Assembly (NCBI GenBank): GCA_034190875.2 | Contig: CM067348.1 | Coordinates: 40,262,295-40,326,294, forward strand | From: Urechis unicinctus | Taxonomy: Eukaryota > Annelida > Polychaeta > Xenopneusta > Urechidae | Direction of reading: 5' to 3' | DNA length: 64,000 nt | Shown: positions 1 to 11,800 of the stretch, piece after piece | How positions within the stretch are numbered: position 1 is the stretch's first letter | How the letters are laid out: each line of letters starts with the position of its first letter | Made by a program: the position numbers and the translations under genes | Notes under the pieces: generated by a model | The model's database searches: none | Seen by the model: the letters and a program-made list of their open reading frames with translations, nothing else | What the model was told of the DNA's origin: nothing

Positions 1-427
1 CCACAAGTCCAGATGCTGTCCAGAAATTTCACAAGTGTGACAAATAGAAGATTTCAACCAGTTACAAGATACACATCTTGAATGCATCACCCAGCATCCA
101 TGCTTTGGAAATAATGCTCTATATATAATATTGTTTCTATCAAATGTTCATCTGCTATGTTGATAATATTAAGCATAATTCGGTCGAAGAAAGGAAGGAA
201 TTCTTGTTGTCATGGCATTTTAAGTGTGGGAACGAAGCAGAACTTACGCAACGGAGAGTCGCGAAACAGATATTGCAATTTGTATCCATAGAGGAAGTGG
301 CAGAAACGAGTTTGCAACATAGCATCTAGGAGCTCGATCTATATATAGTTTCTTAACAGAATAAATTCACGGCACTCGCTTGGAAACCTAACATCGAGCG
401 CCGAATGTGAAAATCGTTCTCCCTCCC

Positions 428-515
428 TACACACACACACACACGCACATGCAGACACACACACACACGCACAGACACACATGCACGTACACACGTACAC
501 ACAAACACTTACACA
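428..515. repeat. (CA)n-rich microsatellite
   Basis: An imperfect run of CA dinucleotides with TG/GT interruptions. The cysteine/valine-rich open frame across it on the minus strand is a product of the dinucleotide repeat, not a gene. The rest of positions 1-1015 shows no gene I can support. Confidence 0.9.
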
Positions 516-1015
516 CAGCTCCAAAATGATTGATCCTACCCAGATATGGCGACTCAACAGAGACCCAGTAGGTGTCAACAGATATACACGTATGACATGT
601 TCAACACATCATCGGTCTACCACGTTTTCCCACTACAATATATAATCTGGTAATATACACCCACGACTAAATGTGAATGCCTGAGCGTACGGACTTCACA
701 CCGCTTAGCCCAACTAATACAGAAATATACTCTTCCAGAAATAAACGCCTGGCAACAAATTCCCGGCGGTTATTGAGTCATTGTGGTTATTCGGCATGGG
801 CCGCTTAAGCATCACATTCCAAGTCCATCCGACTGCATTGTGTCGACGGCAGCAGCCCTGTGTCTTGCTAGTTCAAAACTAAAACGATTGTGAACAGCGG
901 GTTATTCATATAAAGGTCGCTTCAACAGATCAATCCCTGTTTAAATCCCAGGAAGTAAAACGAAGGAAAATCCCTAATTTAGTTACTGCAGCTGCGCCAC
1001 ATTGGACATCCGGTT

Positions 1016-1432
1016 ATGGGGCGGCTTGCAACATCTCTCGTGGTTTTTTCTCTGTCGTGTACTGCAGTATCGTTCGCGTCATCATGGAGTGATACGCTGT
1101 CATCGGAGTGTTCTTACCCTTGTGATCGAACGTCTGAATACTGTGATCCCATCATAAGAATGTGTCACCATTGTGAGGATATCTGCGCTGAACAATACGT
1201 TGACTCACTCACGCAATGTCACAAATGGTGTCCTTTGTACCAGAATCGCTCAGCGGCGCCACAAACGACCGCCAGGTCGCCAAGTGTAAACACAGATTAT
1301 GACACGTCAGACATTGTGACGCCGGCAACAATAGACGAAATAATTGAAGGTTTGTTGGACAAGTTTGTATTATCTCAATCATATTTGCAAAAGAGATGCC
1401 GATTGAGACAAGTAGAAGTCGAGATAAAGTAA
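1016..1432 (+). CDS. Grindelwald-like TNF receptor, ectodomain exon (partial gene)
   Basis: The ATG is followed by a clear signal peptide (residues 1-21, hydrophobic core LATSLVVFSL, likely cleavage after SFA). Then comes one compact cysteine-rich domain with eight cysteines at about residues 32, 36, 43, 50, 53, 57, 68 and 72. The spacing and the blocks 'YPCDRTSEYC', 'CHHCEDIC' and 'QCHKWC' follow the single CRD of Drosophila Grindelwald (CHP.NEFC, C.PC...C, C...C), the insect TNF receptor for Eiger. After the CRD is a Ser/Thr-rich linker. No transmembrane or cytoplasmic part lies in this exon, so the gene is incomplete here. The true exon end may be a GTTTGT donor near 1351 or a GTAATG near 1430 rather than the stop. 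Family assignment rests on cysteine pattern and flanking residues. A different short secreted Cys-rich protein cannot be excluded. Confidence 0.55.
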   Translation: MGRLATSLVVFSLSCTAVSFASSWSDTLSSECSYPCDRTSEYCDPIIRMCHHCEDICAEQYVDSLTQCHKWCPLYQNRSAAPQTTARSPSVNTDYDTSDIVTPATIDEIIEGLLDKFVLSQSYLQKRCRLRQVEVEIK

Positions 1433-3390
1433 TGGAGAAACGGAACAAGAGAGATGGCATGAAAGTGGTGTGTGTTGCACGTGTAGCATGCACGAAATAA
1501 GTTAGGAGAAGAGATATTTGATAATTACACACGAGGCAGCGAGAGGGGTAGAAATGAGTGATTATAATTTACAATTGGGCCAAACTCAATTTCCTGTTTA
1601 ACTGATATATGTCAATATTCATAGAAGACCCAATAGACTGTTACTTTTAACATATTTTCATTCATTTCTTCCTAAACCGTTACAGCTTTACCTCCCAATT
1701 TATAACAGAAAACAGAAAACTGCAAGTGGTCGGTCAAGTTATCGTCCTCACGCATTCTACAACCGATGAAATGGACCCTTATATGGTGTCTGAGGTCGGC
1801 TACGGATGCGACAGGAAGCCGGTCTTCATCATTACCCTGCTCGGCACCCATTGGCTTATCCTAGCTATGGTTTAACTTCTCAGAAGATGAAGTCACGCAT
1901 GGTTTTTTTTGTAGCAATTTAATTTATTTTATGAAGTGGAGCAACTGGTTTGCTGCATGTACATTTGAAGCTATGATTAGCTTTTCATTGTTGTAGTTGG
2001 TGTAACCTACATATGATCCATAGATATGCACATGCAAATACCTATTTCTATTTGCTGGCATAAATATTTTGATGGTTTTTTTCAAAAAAAAGTAGAGTGC
2101 CATTTTTGTTGAGAGCTTCCCATGGATTTCCTTTAGCATTTCTAGGTAAATACTGCATTATTGCAGCAATTAGGACATAGAATAATTAATGTTGTCATAG
2201 TTATATCACATAATAAAATGTATCACTGTGAATATCATACGTTTCGGTTTTGGTGCCTTGATTTGTGGGGAATTCCATTTGCTTAACAACTGACTAATAT
2301 TTACTCCATGAAGTTTTTGATTGTAAATGTTTAATTTCCTGACCATCACAAGAAGTTATTAATCTTTGTATTTCTATTCGCTGGTATTCTCATTTTGATT
2401 ATTGATTTTCCAAATTTGACAGCAATTCAAGTGTAATGGTCATAAGGGATCATTTTTTCCTCGCACATCAGCTGACAATTACTATCTTTCTTCTCTGACA
2501 CAATTTTCACAAAGCAACTTAACCTATTATGTTAGCTTATGTTCGAAACAAAACAGACATTCACAAAATAAAAGTATGAATAATTCCACTTCCATCGAAT
2601 TGAAACAATATTTGAAAACAACATGTGAAGGACCGTTTCTTACACCGTAAGACGCTCTTAAAATTTACGTTGATCTGTTCCCATATCACTCGTGGCTATA
2701 AAGTTTTTCCATATCACATTTTGGAATAATATTACTTATGTTGTGAGTGTGATTCGCCATTCGTGGGTATTTTTAGGCGATACCAAACTGGGTCCACCCA
2801 AACGTCTTTTGCAATTTAAGACTCATCCGAAGCATTGAACATGAAATCAACAAGTAAACCCCACATTCGTAAGGAGTAAGGCCATTCGTCCACACATGGG
2901 TCCGACCTCAAGAACCCACAATTATTTGTTGCTCTGCATTTGTAATGATATTTCAGTAGAATTTTTTCATAATGCCATTAATTCTACAAATTTATATTTC
3001 AAATTATGCACTAGACTTGCGCTATAAGGTAGTGGCTCAAATGCATGCAATAGTCTCACAGGCGTACGTGCAATGTATGAGATTAATAAGTTTCATATTG
3101 AAAATGTTTCATTGTCCTCTGTTTTAAGAAGTGTTAATGACACAAAGAATTTCATGAATGTCGCTTCTCTAGCTATAGCTGGTGCTATATTAAGACTTCT
3201 TGCTAATGGCACAAAGTTCTTATATTCCAGACATTCACAAGCGCGATATGCATGTAATTATAGACCACATGTGCTTAATGTAACACTTATATATTTTGTT
3301 TTCTGTATTGTGTGCTTTCTCTGTGTGAATGTATTTTGTGTACGAATTAAATATTTATATTATTATTCTTCTGTTAACTGAACCTGGAGG
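1433..3390. other. intergenic or intronic AT-rich DNA, one candidate exon
   Basis: No gene is firmly supported here. A frame open from about 1655 to 1876 begins its usable part after a TTTATAACAG acceptor near 1691 and ends in a hydrophobic stretch (PVFIITLLGTHWLILAMV) followed by a stop. Its entry phase fits the GTTTGT donor near 1351 of the preceding TNF-receptor-like exon (see findings). The open frame at 3073-3381 is AT-rich, has odd composition and matches nothing I recognise. Confidence 0.4.
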
Positions 3391-3417
3391 TATCTAAAAG
3401 GCCGGGAGATAAAGTGG

Positions 3418-3509
3418 ACTTGCGTAGAGGTCGCATTGAAGCCGATGTAGCAGGCCAGATTAACTTGCGTAGAGGTCGCGTTGAAGCCGGTGTAATAGGC
3501 CAGATTATG
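3418..3509. repeat. two-copy tandem repeat, ~52-bp unit
   Basis: Two adjacent copies share ACTTGCGTAGAGGTCGC followed by TTGAAGCCG and GGCCAGATTA, differing at a few positions. They lie at the start of the GC-richer block that leads into the retroelement fossil and may be part of its terminal region. Confidence 0.7.
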
Positions 3510-4079
3510 ACTTCTTATTCTTAATTTAATCGCTTATGCGCGCTTCTTCGTTCGTTGGAAAATGTTGCTGCTTGTAGTTGCATGAGTGGGGACTAGCCAG
3601 AGGAATACCGCTGGAGTCCAGGAGTAGAGTTGCTTATTGGGTTTATTTAATTTTCAACAATGAAGCTCCCCTGGAATCTCGGCCTGAATCTTCTCTCTAA
3701 CTAGATGAATCTCCCTGACTGACCCGTGTGTGGCCCTTATAAAGGGTCCCCGGTCAGCTGGCTTGCTTTCCCGTGACCCTTGACCGGTCCACACGATAGG
3801 CCAGGCTAAACAATCTCTGCCTGACACGACGGGTCCACTACTATCCGGGTTACACCCCTCCCCACCAAGTGTAACCCGGGATGTCGGGCTCCCCGCCAAA
3901 CTATGCTCCGGAATATAAAATAGCCCAGGCTGGTTTATACCTCGGGGTATATTTTGGCCTAGGCCAGACTATATTTATTCATAAATAAGTCTATATTTCA
4001 ATGTCCAGAGTTTCTTCCATCATAACTTTCAATAAAAACATAGTTGAAAACAACATCATGAAGTCAGATGCTATGCGCG

Positions 4080-4478
4080 CTTCGTATCCAGTTGCGTAAC
4101 GCTGCCACATGACCGAGTCGACGTTCGTGCTATGACGCTACCACGTGACCGAGGCGACGTCCGTGCCATGACGCTGACACGTAACCGAGGCGACGTTTGT
4201 GCCATGACGCTGTAACGTGACCGACGCGACGTATGTGACATAACGCTGCCAAATGACCGAGTCGACGTTTGTGCTATGACGCTGCCACATGACCGAGGCG
4301 ACGTCCGTGCCATAACGCTGCAACGTGACCGAGGTGACGTTTGTGCCATGACACTGTAACGTGACCGAGGCGACGTATGTGACATAACGCTGCCACATGA
4401 CCGAGTCGACGTTCGTGCCATGACGCTGCCTCGTGACCGAGGCGACGTCCGTGCCATAACGCTGCCACGTCGGTCCGT
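4080..4478. repeat. 36-bp minisatellite, ~11 copies
   Basis: The unit is close to TGACGCTGCCACGTGACCGA followed by GGCGACGTCCGTGCCA, 36 bp. Because 36 is divisible by three, several frames stay open on both strands, giving spurious repeat proteins. The array abuts the integrase fragment of the retroelement fossil directly. Confidence 0.9.
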
Positions 4479-5694
4479 CAACAAAGAAGCTCCACCACTC
4501 AACCCTGTAGCTGTACCTGCCAAGATGTCCAGTCTAGTTGGGATTGACATCATCGGCCCTCTACAAGAAACTGGAAATCGTAACAAGTACGTAGTTATTA
4601 TAACAGACCATTTCCCTAGTCTGCGTCCCAGACTCTAGGGGTTTCGCTACGCTTCTCGCTGGCGAGACTATTGAATATCATTAACATGTAAACAGGGCCC
4701 GCAAACAAGGGGCTAGGGGGACCTTGACTACCATTTCTGCGAGTGGTCTGAAGCATCCGCTATCCCGGACAAGAGCGCGAAGTTGTATGTTGTCTATGCT
4801 GCATAGACAGCCTTATCAGTGACCAGGGGCGTGAATTTGTGACATCCTTATGGTCTCTTTCCAGACAGATCACCGTATAGCCTCTGCATACCACCTATAG
4901 TCAAGTCGCCAAAGGGAACGTGACGACAGGACAAGTAAGCTCGTCAGCGATCAAACCGATGATTGGGATCAGTACATTCCAGGTGTTTTGTTTGCTTATC
5001 ATACATCTATTCCAGCATCAACGAAGTGTACGCCCTTCGAAGTGATGTACGGCCGCATTGCCAAGCTGCCCATCGACCTGAAGTCTACTGACGCGAACGC
5101 AGCAACCCTTCCAGCCTCGGCCAGTGCTGATTTTCTGGACACACTGTACATCATTCGTAAAGACCTTTGTTCCACAGTATCCGGCAACATCGCCATTGTT
5201 CAGTCTCGTCGGAAGGAGTGTTATGGTCGTCGCCATGAAAGTAACAAAGAGTTTCTCACAGGGTCCACAGTCTACATAAAAGAAGTCGGCGTATCCACCG
5301 GATGGATTGGTCCATATACTGTGGAGACCTTGTCAAGCTAAAAAATACAAAGACCGACAAGATTCTAGGTAACAACTACCACGGCAACAACCTCAAGATC
5401 TACACAGATGCCACCTCATCATCAGATGTTCCCCAGGACCTCAAGCTCCCAACCAGTGACTTGTTACTGACCGCCCCTGTGACACCACCTCTTATAATTT
5501 AAACATACTCATTTCCACTGCAGTAAGGCATCTGACATTATCTCTGCATACAACCCCCCCCCCCCCTCCTCCATGTCTTTAGGCACACATCACAAATACA
5601 TGTAGACATAGCAACGGAAAGTATTTCAACAAGTGAAACAGCAAAACACAAGCAGGAGTTCACTGGTAAAATAACACCAAATTTAATAAAATTG

Positions 5695-5700
5695 TTTATT
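5695..5700 (-). terminator. poly(A) signal of UVRAG
   Basis: TTTATT on the plus strand reads AATAAA on the minus strand, about 175 bp downstream of the UVRAG stop codon at 5873. This is a plausible 3' end. The 3' UTR would cover roughly 5680-5872. A poly-C run sits beyond it near 5550. Confidence 0.6.
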
Positions 5701-5872
5701 ACTCGTATCATATAAACATGCCTATCTTAATACACGATGATAAATTAAACACCATCTACCTGCCAATAATGAGAGCTTTAAAGCTTGACAAAGAGAACAC
5801 AACCAAAATGGGTATTATAGCACAATTCTGCACAAGGCGTGTTATGTCAGATTAATAATAAAATAACAACTA

Positions 5873-8800
5873 TCAACTGTCTGATATTAGGATATCCCCG
5901 GAATGTTTATCAGAGTCTACATCTTTGTCCAACAAGTAAGGAGCTGAAAATGTTGCTAGGTCACTGGAAGTTGAGGATTCCCGTCGGTCAGAAGAGTGGC
6001 CATATTGTACATGGGTGAAGTTTGTGTCTGATTGGTTGTCTACAAAGTCATCATCATCATCTTTGGCCAAACACATAGCCTTGGTTTTGAATGTGGAACG
6101 AGGATATTCTGCCTCGCCATTGCTGCTATCTGGCAACTCTGATGCTTGGTGTTCCAGCAGCGAGGAGGGAGAGGATGGGGTTTGGTTGGATATAGCACAA
6201 GTTGCACTGATGAGAATGGAATCGTGTAAGGTCTCGTTCGGTGAAGCACTGGCTCTCGGCCACTGCTTGAAACTGGCCCCATACACTGCGCACACACTGT
6301 CTTCACTAGAAGAAGCTTCCATGTCGTAGCAACCAACTGAAGCTTTCTGTTTATCTCTCTCTTCTTTAACACAAGAAACTTGTTTAGATTCCAATATGGA
6401 ATTATTTGTTTTTGTCAATTGACCTTTGCTCTGACCCAGGTCAAGATTTTCTGTGGGTTCATGAACCTGAGTGTCAGTCAACCCAACCTTGGTGGTTGGT
6501 GTTAGGTGAGGGTTGATGTCCTGGGGTCGGGAGGAAGGGGGAGAGGTTGATGGTTCATGATCTTGAGTGTCAGTCGACCCAATCTTGGTGGTTGGTGTCA
6601 GACACAGGCTGTTCTGGGGTTGGGAGGAAGTGGGAGGGGTTGGTGATGACGAGCTGCTCTGTTTGTGACCCCTCTCCTCTGGTGTCTGATGTGAGGAATG
6701 GTGTGAAGTCTTGTTGGAGACAGGATGAATGGAATGTGATACATATATGTTACCTTCAGGGCTACCTGTCTGCTCACTGCACCAAACACAACCACACATA
6801 GACAATTAAAAATATCTGAATATCAGAAACGTCCCGTAACATCACAAAGTTTTCAATGGATGGGAATATTCTAAGTGAAAGCATGGATGATAAGTCATGT
6901 GGGCCACATTCCTTCAAATGAGCACTGTCAAAGTAAGTATCGTTAAAACAACATGTTTTAACTATCCTTAATACTATTTCAATACCATTATACATACAAT
7001 CGTACTCCAAGACGCAACTCCAATAAAGACTTGAGATTTGCCAGCGTCAGTCTGAGATCAGACGTGCCAAGTCCACAATAGTAGCGCATCTGGAAGTCAA
7101 GCGATTGAACACATTAACTTGACAGATGCTTAGTAATTAATGGTCATCGGTGCTGTTTCTGTGTATGTACATCCCGGGGGTGTATAGAGGTAGTATACAT
7201 GTGATACACAACGGGGCGTTTTTTCGTCCTCTCTGCTTGTACGCCTGGTTTTGTTGGGCTTCATACCTGTACCTTGGTGTATATTTTACAGCTGCAATCT
7301 GTACGACTGGGTATTTTTGGGGCTTTGTGTTGTTTTTCTCTTCCCATCTGTACAACCAGTTTAATAATATATTTTGGGTTCAATGATATAGTATGTTGAG
7401 ATTTCCTCCTAGGATTTTCCGCCGATGGTTGATAATGCAAATGCAATGAGTGGTCCCTATGTTAGGCGCCAAGAATCTACAGCACATCTGATTTATGATG
7501 ATTGAACATCCAAGCAGCAAACCCCTTTTCACCTTGTACGACAGGCTATTAATTTACATGATACCTTGTACTACGGGGTATGTTTTTTGGGCCATTTTCA
7601 CCTTGCATGACAGGTACAGGTTTTTGAGGTCCCGCAGCACACCACTACCCAGGACAAGTACCCCCCTTCCCCCCACCCCGGATGTATAGTAAGTCCTTTT
7701 CATTCTCACAACTAAATGGTTCATTTCTCACCTTGAACTCTAAATAAGGTAAAGGAAATGGAAAATGTGAAAATGAAATAACTCATGGTGACATATCCTA
7801 GTAGCTTTATTTAAAAGTTAACTTGGTAATAAAATGTTTTCGTGGAAAATGCTTAGTTTTCCCCAAAAATAAAGTATATAGTCATGAAGTGTAAACAAAA
7901 ACTCGAACGCTGGAGTCCATTCCGATGCAAAGTGTTGCAAAGTTTCGAGCATCAGAAAAGCATCAACTAACTATAGTTTTGTTAACATACAACATGGTTG
8001 TCACTAAACCTCAGACATGTCAACATTCTAAACCATTTGTTTTACAACAAACTACAAACCATTACCCACTTACCTGTGCTATATTCTTGTTGAGAAGGTA
8101 AACACCATACTGAAATTGGAACTTCTCTTTGCCCTTGCTGTACAGAGGGAAACTGACACAGAAATCAGAGACATCATCACACGTTATGGATTATTTGGGG
8201 TTGTTGTTGTCTTATTGATGTGGGGATATCCTCAAGCACGTGGGGATAAGATCACTCACTAAAACACAAATGATTTACAATTTAAAGGTGCATTTCATCA
8301 ATATCATCGAAATTATGATCTGATTTTTTTTTTGTCAATCGATTCCCTACTAGGTTTAGTAATGATATAAAAATCGGTGACCCCAGCTATGCCCTTTGTA
8401 AAGTTTGATTTTAACCCAAATATGGCACACGGTAGACTCTACAATACATCTAGGGCAGAAAACGGGCGGAATTTGAGCGATAATACCAGAAAATGGTGGT
8501 TTTGCACATGCTTAGTTACTGGTTCATTTAGCTATTCATTTAAATATTTAGTGAACAAAGTTTGGAGGTTGTATTCAGTGTGTCTTAATCGATTAATTAT
8601 CAATGATTCAGTGTTCCCAGTTGCATGTAAGGATTATAAACGAGTCATTGTAGCAACTACACAAAAATGGAAGCAAAACAAAAATTGCACCATATTGCTG
8701 GAAAATATATCTTGAAGTAAACACTGACATCAATGATGAACTCATGCAAGCTCCGCTATTAGGGAAACTACACCCCCCCCCCCCCCCACAAACCTATCCC

Positions 8801-11800
8801 CCACCTTGATGTCAAAATAGCAGGACCCTTGTGATAATTGAAGTCGTGTAGCTGTCTGGATGAATGTACATAAGTTGAATGGCTGCAGTGCTACATTCAT
8901 GCGAGCGTGGACTATCTGCTGTTCTACTTATTTCTCAAGAAATATCTGATTTAAATTAACATAATAGTCTTGAAACAACCACTCACTCTCTTTCTTTCTC
9001 AGACAGCTTATCAATGATGTGGTCATGAATGAGTGACCTTGACCCCCGGTGCTCCATGGGATAGCGTAGAGGCACATCCAGGAACTGGCTGATCATCTGA
9101 ACCAAGTGACACGTGAAGCTGAGAGAAACGCCAATCATTATCTCATCCTGGCCTGAAAAAGATAAGTGTATGAACAGCTGAGGAGATACTGATAACTGTA
9201 TGAACAGCTGAGGAGATACAGATGAAGAAATGATCAGGTTAAAGAACAATCAACCAACAAGATTGAAGAACAATCAGCAACTCAGAGAAACAGCTGATCA
9301 ATATATCTGAAGAACAATAGATCAGCAACTCAGAGAAACAGCTGATCAATATTTCTGAAGAACAATAGATCAGCAACTCAGAGAAACAGCTGATCAATAT
9401 GTCTGAAGAACAATAGACCAGCAACTCAGAGAAACAGCTGATCAATATGTCTGAAGAACAATGAATCCAATATCAGTCCGACGAACAATTGATCCAAACG
9501 TCATAACAAAAATCACAAATAAGTCTGGAGTACAACTTGCGATTCATAAGTCAATAGATCTACCAAATAATGCTTATCCAATAAGATGGCAGAGAGGTGA
9601 TATAGGTCATGGATAGACTGAATACTGGCATCTACAAACAGAGGGGTGATATAGGCCATAGACAGACTGAATGTTGGCATCTACAAACAGAGGGGTGATA
9701 TAGGCCATAGATAGACTGAATGTTGGCATCTACAAACAGAGGGGTGATATAGGCCATAGACAGACTGAATGTTGGCATCTACAAACAGAGGGGTGATATA
9801 GGCCATAGATAGACTGAATGTTGGCATCTACAAACAGAGGGGTGATATAGGCCATAGACAGACTGAATGTTGGCATCTACAAACAGGGGTGATATATGCC
9901 ATAGACAGACTGAATGTTGGCATCTACAAACAGAAGGGTGATATAGGCCATAGATAGACTGAATGTTGGCATCTGCAAACTCACCGCTAAAGTCTTCGGA
10001 ATTTGGTAGTTTCACACCACATATTCTGAAGGTATTGTCTTGATGCTGAAAACAAAACGTGTGAATTGAGATTAAAGAATGTGATTGAAATAACCTCATC
10101 CAATTCAGATATAACCTGTTTTCTACATAAAACAAGTGAACAGAGAGCAAGCGAACATTTATATTGCCACATGAAACTTGAGGCAATAAGGAAGGGAGAG
10201 GGGGGGGGGGGGTAGAGCTTTATCTCTAGTTCTGATTGGCAGAGAAGATTGTGCCACGCAACAATGTTACGACATAGACAAGAAAATACTAGTTGACCTC
10301 TTTTATTGGGTAGATACAGGAGAGCTCGGAGATGAGCTGCTTCCTCCTCATCACCAGTTGAGCTCCTGTTTTTATGTGACCCTCTCTGCAAAAAATGTGA
10401 AATATGATATATATATCCGTACAAATCTCTTTTGTGACCCTCTTTGCAACAAAACATATCAGTTTGCAGTATGATAAACATGGTTCGTCATAAATTCATC
10501 ATAAATTGATGTTACCTTATGTCAAAGTACGCCTTCTTTTTCTCGTGTAAGCGGGACAAATCTTTCTCCAGCTTTTCAGAAGAATTTTCAATGCTGACAT
10601 CTGGATGCAAAGAACACAGAATAAACTAATATATTAATAATATGCCTTGCTGTTGTAAAATGTGGTGGTACATGATATAAGCCGTTAACGTGATACAAGA
10701 GGAACCATAGGTGATATAGAGTATACTCTGTCAATATCTAGTTAGATCAGCTGAACCGCAGGAGATAACGCTGTCAATTTTAGAGGAACCTCAGCTGATA
10801 AAAAAGGAATATCTGTTGATTCAAGTTGAAAAAGGAAGCTGCGTATTATAATGTGAGATTAGTCACAGTTGACATCAGGAATCAAAGCAGAGGTCAGAGG
10901 AGTCCAGTTGACATCAGAGGAACCTATGTCCATATGAATTTAATCAAAGGTGATGTCAATACAACTTCGGCTGACAACTGAGGGGCAAAAGCTGCTATCA
11001 GAGAAACCATTGTTGATATAAGCAAAACCAAATACTAGAACCTCTGCTGATATAAGTATAACCAAATATCAAGGGTACCCTTGTTGATATATGTAGAACC
11101 TTATATCAAAGGAACCCTTATTGATATAAGTGGAATAACAGGTGATGTCAAAGAACCCTGAGGATCACAAGCTGATCACAGAGGACCCAGAATTGATAGT
11201 GGCACCAGAGGGATATCTGGAAATATGAGTAGAACCACAGAGAATACCAGGGCAACTTTGGTTTATATCAGTGGAGCAATAATTGAGATGAATTGACAAG
11301 ACAACGATACCATATGAACATGAGGTGATCATTGATGAATTATAAAAGGCTGTAGGCTGCATCAATATGATCATGATTCTAATGTTGCTGATTTGTGAGT
11401 GCTTCGTACCTCGCTGATAATTGGCAGTCTGCTTGAGTTCATAATTCTCCTTTTGACTTTGCAACTTCATGGTTCTCCACTCTAAATCACACCTCATCTT
11501 GTTCACTCGCAACACACTTAATTCCCGCTTCGCTTTCTGGACAGCAACAACAGATTAACAGTCAACAAAAAGCACAACAAATAAGTATAAAGATCTATCG
11601 AAAAACATATACTGATAGAATGAATTGTGACATAGTCGTTTACTTTTTTCTGGACACTCTGGCAGTACGCCAGCTGGTTCCCAATGGAGTATTTAACTCT
11701 ATTTACAGATGCACGAGTTTGTTGGATTGCACGTAGGACAGTTTGAATCCTAGAAGAAATAAGAATAGAATGCACCAGTCAATGTTATGCATATATGAAC

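Larger units (their letters stand above)
3391..5510 (+). mobile_element. fossil LTR retrotransposon fragment (Ty3/mdg4-like integrase)
   Basis: This is an old, broken retroelement copy. Recognisable parts are an integrase core segment around 4480-4620 (VGIDIIGPL..., KYVVIITDHF) and a more C-terminal integrase segment around 4988-5340 (ASTKCTPFEVMYGR). These are typical of Ty3/mdg4-type chromoviral or gypsy-like pol. Gag, protease and reverse transcriptase are not visible. The GC-rich segment at 3600-3900 may be remnant LTR or leader sequence, but no second LTR was found. It carries several breaks and unrelated inserted sequence, including a minisatellite, so it looks inactive and not recent. 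The boundaries are approximate. Confidence 0.7.

Noticed and set aside
3073-3381. A 102-codon open frame with hydrophobic C-terminus
   Set aside because: AT-rich composition, no conserved motif, no splice context or codon pattern supporting a gene.
4071-4586. A 171-codon frame with 12-residue repeats on the minus strand
   Set aside because: It arises from the 36-bp minisatellite; the same DNA is open in other frames and no flanking coding signal exists.
8377-8715. A 112-codon plus-strand frame
   Set aside because: It lies wholly inside a UVRAG intron on the opposite strand and matches no family.
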